Below, piece after piece: positions 44,252 to 59,628 of a stretch of DNA of 64,000 nucleotides; within the stretch, counting starts at the first letter, position 1; every line of letters begins with the position of its first letter. A program made the position numbers and the translations under genes. The notes beneath the pieces are model-generated. The model was not told where the DNA came from. It saw nothing but the letters and a program-made list of their open reading frames with translations, and ran no database searches. This DNA comes from Cherax quadricarinatus (lineage: Eukaryota; Arthropoda; Malacostraca; Decapoda; Parastacidae), in contig NC_091298.1 of the NCBI RefSeq assembly GCF_038502225.1, positions 37,056,344-37,120,343 of the forward strand. Direction: 5' to 3'.

Positions 44252-46881
44252 CTATGTAACTTCCTGACGACTCTGACTCGTCTGAGTCTTCAGCTTCCAA
44301 TTGTGACTCCCTGTTTCTGTGTCCCCTCTCTGAAACAACCTGTCTCTGTCTACCTTATCTATTCCACGCAGTACTTTGTATGTCGTTATCATGTCTCCGC
44401 TGACCCGCCTGTCCTCCAATGTCGTCAGTCCGATTTCCCTCAACCTTTCTTCGTAGGACATAGCCCTGAGCTCCGGAACTAGCCTTGTTGTAAACCTTTG
44501 CAGTTTCTCTAATCTCTTGACGTGTTTGACCAAGTGTGGGTTCCAAACTGGAGCTGCATACTCCAGTATGGGCCTGATGTACAGAGTGTACAGTGTCTTG
44601 AACGATTCCTTACTAAGGTATCGGAACGCTATTCTCAGGTTTGCCAGGAGCCCGTATGCTGCAGCAGTTATCTGGTTGATGTGTGCCTCAGGAGACATGC
44701 TCGGTGTTATGGTCACCCCAAGGTCTTTCTCCTTGAGCTAAGTTTGCAGTCCTTGGCCACCTAGTCTATACTCTGTCTGCAGTCTTCTTTGCCTTTCTCT
44801 GATCTTCATGACTTTTCACTTGGCAGGGTTGAATTCTAGAAACCAGTTGCTGGACCACGTGTCCAGCCTGTCCAAGTCTCTTTGAAGTCCTGCCTGATCC
44901 TCATGTGATTTAATTCTCCTCATTAACTTCACATCATCTGCGAACAGGGACACCTCTGAGTCTATCCCTTCAATCATGTCATTCACATATACCAAAAATA
45001 GCACTGGTCCTAGGACCGACCCCTGTGGGACCCCGCTCGTCACAGGTGCCCACTGTGATACCTCATCCCGTACCATGACTCGTTGTTGCCTCCCTGTCAG
45101 GTATTCTCTGATCCATTGCAGTGCCCTTCCTGTTATAGGCGCCTGATCCTCTAGTTTCTGCACTAGTCTTTTGTGAGGAACTGTGTCGAAGGCCTTCTTG
45201 CAGTCCAAGAAGATGCAATCAACCCACCCCTCTCTCTCGTGTCACACTTCTGTAACTTTGTCATAGAACTCCAGAAAGTTTGTGACACAGGATTTGCCTT
45301 CCATGAATCCGTGCTGGTTATCGTTTATAATCTTGTTCCGTTCCAGGTGCCCCACCACTCTCCTCCTGATAATCTTCTGCATGACTTTGCATACTATACA
45401 GGTCAGTGACACTGGTCTATAATTTAGTGGCTCTTTTCTCTCTCCTTTTTTAAAAATGGGAACTACATTTGCGGTCTTCCATACCTCAGGTAGTTGCCCA
45501 GTTTCAAGGGATGTGTTGAAGATCGTAGTTAATGACACACAGTATATCTGCTCCCTCCTTGAGGACCCACGGGGAGATGTTGTCCTGTCCCATTGCCTTT
45601 GAGGTATCAAGGTCACTTAGCAGCTTCTTCATCTCCTCCTCAGTTGTGTGCATATCGTCCAGCACTTGCTGGTCTATTCCTTGTTGGTGTCCCCCTCTGT
45701 CCTGTCTTCCCAGAGTCCTTCCTCTCTCCACTGTGAATACTTCCTTAAATCTCCTGTTGAGCTCCTCGCATACCTCTTGATCGTTTCTTGTGAGTTCCTC
45801 ACCTTCTTTCCTCAGCCTGATCACCTGGTTTTCGACTGTCGTCTTTCTCCTAATGTGGATAAACAGCAGTTTCGGGTCAGACTTGGCTTTCGATGCTATG
45901 TCATTTTTGTACTGTTGCTGGGCCTCCCTCCTTATTTGTGCATATTCGTTTGTGGCTCTTCGACTGTTTTTCTGGATCCTTTCCCTTCTATACCTCTTCC
46001 ATTCTCTAATGCACTTAGTTTTTGCCTCCCTGCACCTTTGGGCAAACCAAGGACTCGCTTTGGTCTTCCCATTGTTTCTGTTGCCCTTGGAAGCAAACCT
46101 TTCCTCTGCCTCCTTGCATTTTGTTGTTACTTACTCCATCATATCATTTACTGTCTTTCTTACCATTTCTCTGTCCCACTGCACCTCCCACAGGAAGTTC
46201 GTCATACCTGTGTAGCCCCCTTTTATAGTTTCACTTTTCCCATTCGACTCCTGTTACCCTCTCCACCTGTAACTCTACTATGTACTCAAAACTCAGGACA
46301 ACCTGGTCACTAGCTCCGAGGGGCCTCTTATATGTGATGTCATCAATGTCTGAGCAACTCAGGGTGAACACAAAATCCAGTCTTGCTGGTTCATCCTCCC
46401 CTCGTTCCCTGGTAGTGTCCCTAATGTGTTGATGCATGAGGTTTTCCAGTACTACAAACAACATCTTGGCTCTTCATGTTTCAGGGCCCCCATGAGGCTC
46501 CAGGTTTTCCCAATCGATCTCCCTGTGGTTGAAATCACCCATAACCAGTAACTTTGCTCTGCACATTTGAGCTCTTCATGCCACCTCAGCCAGTGTGTCC
46601 ACCAACGCTCTGTTGTTCTCATCATATTCCTCTCTTGGCCTCCTGCAGTTCTGTGGTGGGTTATACATCACTGCAATGACTACCTTATGTTCCCCAGATT
46701 GAATTGTGCCTGCTATGTAGTCCCTTTCTCCAATCTCGCCCATGCCCTCTATTTCCTCGAAACTCCATTGATTTTTTATGAGCAGTGCAACCCCTCCTCC
46801 CCCTCTGCTCCTTCTATCTTTCCTCAGGATCTGGTATCCCGGTGGGAAGACTGCATCTGTTATTGTCTCAGTGAGTTTCAT
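44252..46881 (-). pseudogene. LINE-A ORF2, broken, copy A10
   Basis: Endonuclease pieces (46,576-46,881 and 46,231-46,464: MYNPPQNCRRP, EPARLDFVFTL, GASDQVVL with H changed to Q), fingers (45,504-45,824, 45,242-45,616), palm (44,816-45,208 with KKAFDTVPHKRL, GVPQGSVLGP and FADDVK) and C-terminal domain (44,252-44,716). At least five frame breaks. Confidence 0.8.
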
Positions 46882-48359
46882 TTCTGTGACTGCTATGATG
46901 TCCGGAGACTTCTCGTTGATTCTTACGTGCCATTCCTCGTATTTATTTGCTATTCATCCGCGTTTGTGCACCACACCTTCAACTTCTTGTCTATCAAGGT
47001 GGACCTGGGAGAATATTGGGGTTGGGGGATGGGAGTCCTGGGGGGGTTATGGGGGTTTGGGGCATGGGTGGGATTTGTGGTGGGAGGGAGGTGAGGGCAG
47101 AGTGCCTGTAGGGAGCTGATGAGGAAGTGGGGTTTGTGATGTGGGGGGTGGAGGGAGAGGGAACAGTGTGTGGGTGTTGGTTGAGACTGCTCAGTTGTGT
47201 CGGGGTTTTTACAGTGTGGGTGGGGTTTGTGGGGGGGCAGAGTGCCCAAAAGGGGCTGGCGTAGAGGTGGGGTTTGTGGCAAGGGGTGGGGGCATAGGGA
47301 ACAGTGTATGGGTTTTGGTTGAGGTTGTTCAGTTGCTTCGGGGTTGTTGTGCTTGGAGTCCTTCTGTGGAGTCCTTCTGTAGGGTGTATTTGTACTTCCA
47401 CCTGAGTCTGGGTTCTGCTCGTCCTCATCGATGCCTCCCATTCCTCCTTTCATTTTTGTACACTCTCTCTCTGTCTCGTCCTTTCCTCCTGTGTTCTGTC
47501 GTGATCGAGGTACACGCTCCGGTACTCTGAATTGTCCCTCAGTCATGCTTTCTCCTGCAGGACCCTGGTTCGAGCTGATTCTGCCTTGAAGACTACTTTG
47601 ACAGGCCATCTCCTTCAGCGTGCAAACCACCCAATTCTCCGAAAATTTGCCACCTGGGTCATGTCTCCCTCTGCTATTGCTTTCATGATACCTTTAATCG
47701 CTTCCTTCTCCCCCTGGATTCTTTCATCATAGGTTTCCCCTTCAACTTCTTGGAGCCCTTAGACAAACATTGACCTCTCCCTCTCCTCCTCCCACTGTGT
47801 CTCTTTTTGCGTCCTCTGAGGTGTTTTATCTCCTTCCATCGAGACGTTCCTGCCTTCAACCCCTGCCCTTGCTGCAGCCCCTATGCTCAGTGGACTGTCT
47901 TCCCTGCTCAGCTGTTCCTTGCCACTGTAGTTGACTGTTAGAGTCTCTGTACAAGTCTTGTCTCCTGCATTGACTGCAGGCTTCACAATTGGTCTTCCTG
48001 TACTCATCTTTTCCTGAATCCCTACAGCCCCCTCGTCTGTGACTGGTATAGAAGTCCCTGATGTCATTCCTGTGTTGTCATTTGTCTCTCTATTCTGTTT
48101 CAGGTTGTTTAGCTCCTCTTCTAAGAACCTTTATCTTATATTTTGCTGCTAAGACTTGTAGTCCTCACTTCCTGCTCTCTTCAGCTATCCTCTCCTCCAT
48201 TACCATGCCGAGCTCAGCTAGCTTACTTCCCCACTCTTCTTCCATTTTTGTGAGCTCTACCTCCCAGTCTTCCCTCCCAGGTTCCTCCCTCCTGGGTTTG
48301 ACCTCCAGACCCCTGGGTCTCCACCCTCTTGGATTACCCATTTTTTTTTTATCCCAGAA

Positions 48360-49800
<1,441 letters not shown>

Positions 49801-49820
49801 TATGTGTGTGAGTGTGTGTG
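49801..49820. repeat. Short (GT)n between full-length copies A10 and A11
   Basis: Only about 20 bp of GT separates the 5' end of A10 from the 3' end of A11. Confidence 0.85.
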
Positions 49821-49901
49821 TACTCACCTAGTTGTACTCACCTAGTTGAGATTGCAGGGGTCGAGTCCAAGCTCCTGGCCCCGCCTCTTCACTGGTCACT
49901 A

Positions 49902-52900
49902 CTAGGTCACTCTCCCTGAACCATGAGCTTTATCGTACCTCTGCTTAAAGCTATGTATGGATCCTGCCTCCACTACATCGCTTCCCAAACTATTCCACTT
50001 CCTGACTACTCTGTGGCTGAAGAAATACTTCCTAACATCCCATTGATTCATCTGTGTCTTCAGCTTCCAACTGTGTCCCCGTGTTGCTGTGTCCCCGTGT
50101 TGCTGTGTCCAGTCTCTGGAACATCCTGTCTTTGTCCACCTTGTCAATTCCTCTCAGTATTTTGTAAGTCGTTATCATGTCCCCCCTATCTCTCCTGTTC
50201 TCCAGTGTCGTCAGGTTGATTTCCCTTAACCTCTCCTCATAGGACATACCTCTTAACTCTGGGACCAGTCTTGTTGCAAACCTTTGCACTTTCTCTAGTT
50301 TCTTTACATGCTTGGCTAGGTGTGGGTTCCAAACTGGTGCCGCATACTCCAATATGGGCCTAATGTACACGGTGTACAGGGTCCTGAACGATTCCTTATT
50401 AAGATGTCGGAATGCTGTTCTGAGGTTTGCCAGGCGCCCATATGCTGCAGCAGTTATTTGGTTGATGTGCGCTTCAGGAGATGTGCCTGGTGTTATACTC
50501 ACCCCAAGATCTTTTTCCTTGAGTGATGTTTGTAGTCTCTGGAGCCCTAGACTGTACTCCATCTGCGGTCTTCTTTGCCCTTCCCCAATCCTCATGACTT
50601 TGCATTTGGTGGGATTGAACTCCAGGAGCCAGTTGCTGGACCAGGTCTGCAGCCTATCCAGATCCCTTTGTAGTTCTGCCTGGTCTTCGATCGACTGAAC
50701 TCTTCTCATCAACTTCACGTCATCTGCAAACAGGGACACCTCGGAGTTTATTCCTTCCGTCATGTCGTTCACAAATACCAGAAACAGCACTGGTCCTAGG
50801 ACTGACCCCTGTGGGACCCCGCTGGTCACAGGTGCCCACTCTGACACCTCGCCACGTACCATTACTCGCTGCTGTTTTCCTGACAAGTATTCCCTGATCC
50901 ATTGCAGTGCCTTCCCTGTTATCCCTGCTTGGTCCTCCAGTTTTTGCACTAATCTCTTGTGTGGTACTGTGTCAAACGCCTTATTGCAGTCCAAGAAAAT
51001 GCAGTCCACCCACCCCTCTCTCTCTTGTCTTACTGCTGTCACCATGTCATAGAACTCCAGTAGGTTTGTGACACAGAATTTCCCGTCCCTGAAACCATGT
51101 TGTCTGCTGGTGATGAGATCATTCCTTTCTAGATGTTCCACCATTCTTCTCCTGACAATCTTTTCCATGATTTTGCATGCTATACATGTCAGTTACACTG
51201 GTCTGTAGTTTAGTGCTTCATGTCTGTCTCCTTTTTTAAAGATTGGGACCACATTTACTGTCTTCCATGCCTCAGGCAATCTCCCTGTCTCGATAGATGT
51301 ATTGAATATTGTTGTTAGGGGTACACATAGCACCTCTGCTCCCTCTCTCAGGACCCATGGAGAGATGTTATCTGGCCCCATTGCCTTTGAGGTATCTAGC
51401 TCACTCAGAAGCCTCTTCACTTCTTCCTCGGTTGTGTGTACTGTGTCCAGCACATGGTGGTGTACCCCACCTCTCCGTCTTTCTGGAGCCCCTTCTGTCT
51501 CCTCTGTGAACACTTCTTTGAATCTCTTGTTGAGTTCCTCACATACTTCACGGTCATTTCTTGTTGTCTCTCCTCCTTCCTTCCTTAGCCTGACTACCTG
51601 GTCCTTGACGGTTGTTTTCTTCCTGATGTGGCTGTATAACAGCTTTGGGTCAGATTTGGCTTTTGCTGCTATGTCATTTTCATATTGTCTTTGGGCCTCC
51701 CTTCTTATCTGTGCATATTCGTTTCTGGCTCTACGACTGCTCTCTTTATTCTCCTGGGTCCTTTGCCTTCTATATTTCTTCCATTCCCTAGCACACTTGG
51801 TTTTTGCCTCCTTGCATCTTTGGGTGAACCATGGGCTCATCCTGGCTTTTTCATTATTCCTGTTACCCTTGGGTATAAACCTCTCCTCAGCCTCCTTGCA
51901 CATTGTTGCTACATATTCCATCATCTCATTAACTGGCTTCCCTGCCAGTTCTCTGTCCCACTGAACCTCATTCAGGAAGTTTCTCATTCCTGTGTAGTCC
52001 CCTTTCCTGTAGTTTGGTTTCATTTGTCCTGGCCTTCCTGCTTCCCCCTCCACTTGTAGCTCTACTGTGTATTCGAGGCTCAAAACCACATGATCGCTGG
52101 CCCCAAGGGGTCTTTCATATGTGATGTCCTCAATATCTGCACTACTCAAGGTGAATACTAAGTCCAGTCTTGCTGGTTCATCCTCTCCTCTCTCTCTTGT
52201 AGTGTCCCTTACGTGTTGGTACATGAAGTTTTCTAATACCACCTCCATCATCTTAGCCCTCCATGTATCTTGGCCCCCATGTGGCTCCAAGTTCTCCCAG
52301 TCGATCTCCTTGTGGTTAAAGTCACCCATGATCAGTAGCTTTGCCCTGCATGCATGAGCTCTTCTGGCCACTGCAGCCAGTGTGTCAACCATCGCTCTAT
52401 TGCTCTCGTCATACTCTTGCCTTGGCCTCCTGCTGTTCTGTGGTGGGTTATACATCACTGCAATTATCACCTTGGGACCACCAGAGTGAAGCATTCCCGC
52501 TATGTAGTCACTTTCTTCTCCGCTGTCTCCTCTCTCCAGCTCATCAAAATTCCATCGGTGTTTGATCAGCAATGCCACTCCTCCACCCTCCCTGTTCCTT
52601 CTGTCTTTTCTCAGGAACTGGTATCCCGCTGGAAAGATGGCATCTGTTATCATACCTGTAAGCTTGGTTTCTGTGATCGCTACAATGTCTGGTGATGCCT
52701 CTTTGACTCTTTCGTGCCACTCCTCCCACTTGTTTGTTATTCCATCAGCGTTTGTGTACCATACCTTCAGTTTCCTTTCCAACACTGTGGTTTGGGGGGC
52801 CTGTGGGGGTGGGAGACCTGGTAGCATACTGTGGGATTCTATGGTTGGGGGTTGGGTGGAAGCTGTGGGTATGGATTGTATTGTGTGTTGGGATGGTGTG

Positions 52901-53052
52901 ATAGGTTGTGGGGTTCTGAGGATAGTTGTGTGCGTGCTTGCCCTTGCTGCTCTGTTCTGCTCTGACTGACCTCTGCTGGTTCCATCCTTGTCTCCTTTCC
53001 TAGCTCCTTTCGCTTTTTTGTCCTCTCCCTCAGCTGCTGTCTCTCTGTTCAT
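49902..53052 (-). pseudogene. LINE-A ORF2: endonuclease plus reverse transcriptase, two lesions
   Basis: The ATG at 53,052 overlaps the ORF1 stop (ATGA). Linker residues 1-90 are rich in P, S and T. The endonuclease (about 95-330) has VWYTNADGITNKWEEWHERV, ITETKL, MYNPPQNSRRP, MGDFNHKEIDW and GASDHVVLSL. The basic linker includes MSPWFTQRC. RT starts near 540 with AMGPDNISPWVLREG. The frame meets TAA at 51,193-51,195, where a serine (TCA) is expected in RPVSLTC. It resumes with KKAFDTVPHKRL-like NKAFDTVPHKRL, GVPQGSVLGP and FADDVK. A 16-bp tandem duplication (50,081-50,112) shifts the last 80 codons. Apart from these two lesions the enzyme looks complete. Confidence 0.85.
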
Positions 53053-53870
53053 GTTCTGTCTCTGTCTAGGAACACCTTCTTGTACTCTTCCGAGCTTTTC
53101 AACCGTGGTTTCTCTTGGAGGATCCTGTTCCGCACTGCTTCTGTCCTGAGAATCAGCTTGATCGGTCGGTTTCTCCCCTTCAAGTACCCCCCTATTCTCT
53201 GAAAATTTACAATCTCATCCATGTCTTCTCCCCCTATTTCCGTGATGATTTTCTCAATCTCCTTTCTTTCTTCCTGCCGTCTTTCAGTGTGTGTCCTTTC
53301 CTCTCTCTCCCGAAGCCCATGGATAATCACTGATTTTGCCCTTTCCTCCTCCCATTGCCTCTCCCTCTGTGACTCTGGTTCCTGTCTGTATGTGGTCACT
53401 TTCTCCCTTGATTTTTCCATTGGCACTTGGTAGCATGGTTGTGCCTCAGCATTCAACCTATCTCCCTCTCCATCTGCACCCATCTGCTCTTCCCTTCCAC
53501 TCCCTGGCCCTTCTTTGCAGGCTGATATGACCTTAGCATAATTCAAATCTCCTTCCTTCCTGTTCAGCCTCTCAGCTTCGTATGGTATGTCTTCTCTGGT
53601 TACTACCCCTGAGACTTGCTTCAGCCTGTTTACCTCAAGTTCTAGAACCTTTACCCTGGCTACTGCAGTTTCGACTTGTGCCTCCCAATTCTTCATCTCC
53701 TTCTCCAACCTCTTTTCCCATTTCACAGAGAGCTCTTTCTCCATTTTTTCAGAAAGCTCTCCTAATTTTCTCTCCCATTCTTGCTCTATCCTTTTCCACT
53801 GTTCCTCCATCCATTCCTCCCTACCAGTAACATTGTCATCTGATCCCTGATTCCTGCGAGTCCCAACCAT
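53049..53870 (-). CDS. LINE-A ORF1 protein, intact: coiled coil plus RRM-like domain (273 aa)
   Basis: RNA-binding protein that would coat LINE-A RNA and self-associate. Residues about 15-85 form a highly charged heptad-rich coiled coil (EEQWKRIEQEWERKLGELSE and on). About 90-170 is a variable polar region. About 180-273 resembles the RRM/CTD part of type II LINE ORF1 proteins: KSVIIHGLRE, IVNFQRIGGYLKGRNRPIKL, then ILQEKPRLKSSEEYKKVFLD. The ATG follows a run of about ten A in element sense. The stop TGA overlaps the ORF2 ATG, pointing to termination-reinitiation for ORF2. The frame is uninterrupted, unlike in A1 and A10. The fold is inferred from pattern. Confidence 0.8.
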   Translation of the reverse strand: MVGTRRNQGSDDNVTGREEWMEEQWKRIEQEWERKLGELSEKMEKELSVKWEKRLEKEMKNWEAQVETAVARVKVLELEVNRLKQVSGVVTREDIPYEAERLNRKEGDLNYAKVISACKEGPGSGREEQMGADGEGDRLNAEAQPCYQVPMEKSREKVTTYRQEPESQRERQWEEERAKSVIIHGLREREERTHTERRQEERKEIEKIITEIGGEDMDEIVNFQRIGGYLKGRNRPIKLILRTEAVRNRILQEKPRLKSSEEYKKVFLDRDRT

Positions 53871-53880
53871 TTTTTTTTTT

Positions 53881-54290
<410 letters not shown>

Positions 54291-54342
54291 AGGGTTATAG
54301 TGTCACTTCACAGGAAGGTGTGAAATCCTGTATATATGTGTG

Positions 54343-54344
54343 TT

Positions 54345-54434
<90 letters not shown>
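54343..54434. repeat. (GT)n within the A11 5' UTR
   Basis: About 45 GT units, with LINE-A 5' UTR-like sequence on its far side, so it is internal to the copy or an expanded part of it. Confidence 0.8.
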
Positions 54435-54436
<2 letters not shown>

Positions 54437-55228
54437 ACAGCTATTCAATTGCCTAACAGCAGAGTTGTTCTCACCAAGTGTGTGTGGATATGTTTATGTA
54501 AATAGTCCTTATTTCCCACGTATGTACTACATATGTATTGTATATGTACCCGATCTCTTGGTTCCCACTGTACTCTTATGCGTTTAAAATTACGTTCAAA
54601 AATAAATACACTAGGCTTCACCTACATGCCGCTATCTCTAAATTTTATTATATACCAGTAAATGTTGCTTATTCTAATTCTGATAGCTCGAGGAGAGAGA
54701 CCCCCAATTCCAGCTAGAGACAGGTACTATTGACCCCATGCAACTCAAACTAAGTGAATATTACTTGCGGCTGGCAGTGCAGTAACGATGCTGGTCTGTC
54801 CTGTCTCCCAGAAGTTAAAGAAGTTTGATGCTTCTCGGTAATTTTTCCACTAACTTCCTGTATGCACTATAATCTCTACCTCTTCTAATTTTTTCACTCA
54901 CTCACTGTATTTACTGACACATCTATACATATCTCTTATCTCCCTGGTCTTGAGTCGCACTTATTCTTCAAATACCCCACTGCGTTATTATGGCAACACT
55001 ATTTAGGCCTGACACAACCGTTCACCCTTCCAACGGCCCCCAATAACACTCAGCCACTAATTTCCTTCGTTTTCTTTTCTGTGATCACTTATATTTCCTT
55101 TTTTCGGGGCTTAAGTGATTATATTCACTCTTATACGTGCACACGCCTATATCCCACACTCTATTCCTTACGGCACAGTCAGAAATTACCACCAAAACAC
55201 GAGCTCAAACTGCGTGACTCCTCCACGA
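54435..55228 (-). other. Distal 5' UTR of LINE-A copy A11; no other gene seen
   Basis: No coding frame. It shares short blocks with 48,850-49,800 (ctggcagtg; tggcaacac followed by aggcc). Ends at the (GT)n before A12. Confidence 0.5.
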
Positions 55229-55245
55229 GTGTGTGTGTGTGTGTG
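55229..55245. repeat. Short (GT)n between A11 and A12
   Basis: About 17 bp of GT: tail of A12 and 5' junction of the full-length A11. Confidence 0.85.
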
Positions 55246-56415
<1,170 letters not shown>

Positions 56416-56526
56416 CGGTGTGGTTGTCAGAGTAAAAACAATTTCTATGCATATTCGAACATGGCGCTCACTGATTGGTGCTGCTCCGGGTGATGTCCCT
56501 CCACTCGCTGCCAATATAAAGATAAA

Positions 56527-56970
56527 ACGTGCCAGGTCCCTCAGGTGTGGCAGGTGAGTCGGGTGTGCCAGGACCCTCAGGTGTGTCGGGTCTCTCAGGT
56601 GTGGTAGGTCCCTCAGGTGTAGCAGGTCCCTCAGGTGTGTCAGGTCCCTTAGGTGTGCCAGGTCCTTCAGGTGTGTCAGGTCCCTCAGGTGTGTCAGGTC
56701 CCTTAGGTGTGCCAGGTCCCTCAGGTGTGTCAGGTCCCTCAGGTGTGTCAGGTCCCTTAGGTGTGCCAGGTCCCTCAGGTGTGTCAGGTCCCTCAGGTGT
56801 GCCAGGTCCCTCAGGTGCGTCAGGTCCCTCAGGTGTGGCAGATCCCTCAAGTGCGGTAGGTCCCTCAGGTATGCCATATTCCTCAGGCGTGTCAGGCCCC
56901 TCAAGTGTGTCAGGTCTCTTAAGTGTGTCAGGTCCCTCAGTTGCGTTAGGTCCTCCAGGTGCGGCTGGGA
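56527..56970. repeat. 18-bp minisatellite
   Basis: About 24 copies of tcaggtgtgtcaggtccc with variants (gtgcc, gtggc, ttagg). Because 18 is a multiple of three, several frames stay open and give collagen-like or L-R-D-L-T-H peptides. A three-unit subpattern (gtgtc, gtgtc, then ttagg-gtgcc) repeats several times. Confidence 0.85.
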
Positions 56971-56980
56971 TTACACAACA

Positions 56981-57085
56981 CACTGGCTAGGAGAACACAC
57001 CACAGTGGCTGAGAGAACAAACCACACTGGCTGGGAGAACATAAAACACTGGCTGGGAGAACACAATATATTGGTTGGAAGGCTA
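56981..57085. repeat. 22-bp minisatellite, short relative of the 33-bp array
   Basis: Four to five copies of a unit beginning ggctgggagaacac and ending in act. It matches the outer parts of the adjacent 33-bp unit but lacks about 11 bp from its middle. Confidence 0.75.
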
Positions 57086-58940
57086 TGGCTGGGGAGATTG
57101 TTGGAGGACAACACACTATGGCTGGGGAGATTGTTGGAGGACAACACACTATGGCTGGGGAGATTGTTGGAGGACAACACACTCTGGCTGGGGAGATTGT
57201 TGGAGGACAACACACTATGGCTGGGGAGATTGTTGGAGGACAACACACTATGGCTGGGGAGATTGTTGGAGGACAACACACTCTGGCTGGGGAGATTGTT
57301 GGAGGACAACACACTATGGCTGGGGAGATTGTTGGAGGACAACACACTATAGCTGGGGAGATTGTTGGAGGACAACACACTCTGGCTGGGGAGATTGTTG
57401 GAGGACAACACACTATGGCTGGGGAGATTGTTGGAGGACAACACACTATGGCTGGGGAGATTGTTGGAGGACAACACACTATGGCTGGGGAGATTGTTGG
57501 AGGACAACACACTCTGGCTGGGGAGATTGTTGGAGGACAACACACTATGGCTGGGGAGATTGTTGGAGGACAACACACTATAGCTGGGGAGATTGTTGGA
57601 GGACAACACACTCTGGCTGGGGAGATTGTTGGAGGACAACACACTATGGCTGGGGAGATTGTTGGAGGACAACACACTATGGCTGGGGAGATTGTTGGAG
57701 GATAACACACTCTGGATGGGGAGATTGTTGGAGGATAACACACTCTGGATGGGGAGATTGTTGGAGGACAACACACTCTGGATGGGGAGATTGTTGGAGG
57801 ACAACACACTATGGTTGGGAGATTGTCGGAGGACAACACACTATGGTTGGGGAGATTGAGGGAGGACAACACAATATGGCTGGGGAGATTGTTGGACAAC
57901 ACAATATGACTGGGGAAACTGTTGGAGGACAACACACTCTGGCTGGGGAGATTGTTGGAGGACAACACACTATGGCTGGGGAGATTGTTGGAGGACAACA
58001 CACTATGGCTGGGGAGATTGTTGGAGGACAACACACTATGGCTGGGGAGATTGTTGAAGGACAACACACTATGGCTCGGGAGATTGTGGGAGGACAACAC
58101 ACTATGGCTGGGGAGATTGTTGGAGGACAACACACTATGGCTCGGGAGATTGTGGGAGGACAACACACTATGGCTGGGGAGATTGTTGAAGGACAACACA
58201 CTATGGCTCGGGAGATTGTGGGAGGACAACACACTATGGCTGGGGAGATTGTTGGAGGACAACACACTATGGCTGGGGAGATTGTTGAAGGACAACACAC
58301 TATGGCTCGGGAGATTGTGGGAGGACAACACACTATGGCTGGGGAGATTGTTGGAGGACAACACACTATGGCTGGGGAGATTGTTGGAGGACAACACACT
58401 ATGGCTGGGGAGATTGTTGGAGGACAACACACTATGGCTCGGGAGATTGTGGGAGGACAACACACTATGGCTGGGGAGATTGTTGGAGGACAACACACTA
58501 TGGCTGGGGAGATTGTTGGAGGACAACACACTATGGCTGGGGAGATTGTTGAAGGACAACACACTATGGCTCGGGAGATTGTGGAAGGACAACACACTCT
58601 AGCTGGGAAGATTGTGGGAGGACAACACACTCTGGCTGGGGAGATTGATGGAGGACAACAAACTCTGGCTGGAGAGATTGTTGGAAGACAGCAAACTATG
58701 GCTGGAGAGATTGTTGGAGAACAACACACTATGGCTTGGGAGATTGAGGGAGGACAATACACTATGGCTGGGGAGATTGAGGGAGGACAACACACTACGG
58801 CTGCGGGAGATTGTTGGAGGACAACTCACTCTGGCTGGGGAGATTGTTGGAGGACAACACACTATGGCTGGGGAGATTGTTGGAAGACAACAGATTTTGG
58901 AAGGGAAAATTCTGAGGAGGACAGGTCACACAGTCTGGTG
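57086..58940. repeat. 33-bp minisatellite, subtype 1, with higher-order periods
   Basis: About 55 copies of a 33-bp unit starting ggctggggagattgttgg and containing gacaacacac. Variants at the end (actat, actct, actata) recur in the same order every seven units (231 bp; compare 57,280 and 57,511). From about 58,020 a second variant set (ctcggg, gtggg, gttgaagg) recurs. The unit is a multiple of three and has no stop in several frames, so long open frames on both strands are expected without any gene. Confidence 0.9.
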
Positions 58941-59628
58941 AGGTTATAGGAGGACAACACACTCTGGCTGGGGAAACACTGTGAGGACAACACACTCTGG
59001 CTGGGGAAACACTGTGAGGACAACACACTCTGGCTGGGGAAACACTGTGAGGACAACACACTCTGGCTGGGGAAACACTGTGAGGACAACACACTCTGGC
59101 TGGGGAAACACTGTGAGGACAACACACTCTGGCTGGGGAAACACTGTGAGGACAACACACTCTGGCTGGGGAAACGCTGTGAGGACAACACACTCTGGCT
59201 GGGGAAACACTGTGAGGACAACACACTCTGGCTGGGGAAACACTGTGAGGACAACACACTCTGGCTGGGGAAACACTGTGAGGACAACACTCTGGCTGGG
59301 GAAACACTGTGAGGACAACACACTCTGGCTGGGGAAACACTGTGAGGACAACACTCTGGCTGGGGAAACACTGTGAGGACAACACACTCTGGCTGGGGAA
59401 ACACTGTGAGGACAACACACTCTGGCTGGGGAAACACTGTGAGGACAACACACTCTGGCTGGGGAAACACTGTGAGGACAACACTCTGGCTGGGGAAACA
59501 CTGTGAGGACAACACACTCTGGCTGGGGAAACACTGTGAGGACAACACACTCTGGCTGGGGAAACACTGTGAGGACAACACTCTGGCTGGGGAAACACTG
59601 TGAGGACAACACACTCTGACTCTGGAAA
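58941..59628. repeat. 33/31-bp minisatellite, subtype 2
   Basis: About 20 copies of a unit starting ggctggggaaacactgtg and containing gaggacaacac. Four units have lost one AC and are 31 bp. Homologous to subtype 1 in its first and last thirds. Confidence 0.9.

Noticed and set aside
56468..56990. Collagen-like G-P-S-G-V and G-P-D-T-P-E repeat frames
   Set aside because: They are translations of an 18-bp minisatellite in different frames; opposite strands look equally good, so this is not a collagen gene.
57075..58949. Very long open frames (over 600 codons on plus, about 550 on minus)
   Set aside because: The 33-bp unit is a multiple of three and lacks stops in several frames, so long frames on both strands are automatic. 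No start context, domain or splice evidence.
57086..59628. Possible CRISPR array
   Set aside because: Repeats are contiguous with no unique spacers, there are no cas genes, and the DNA is clearly eukaryotic.
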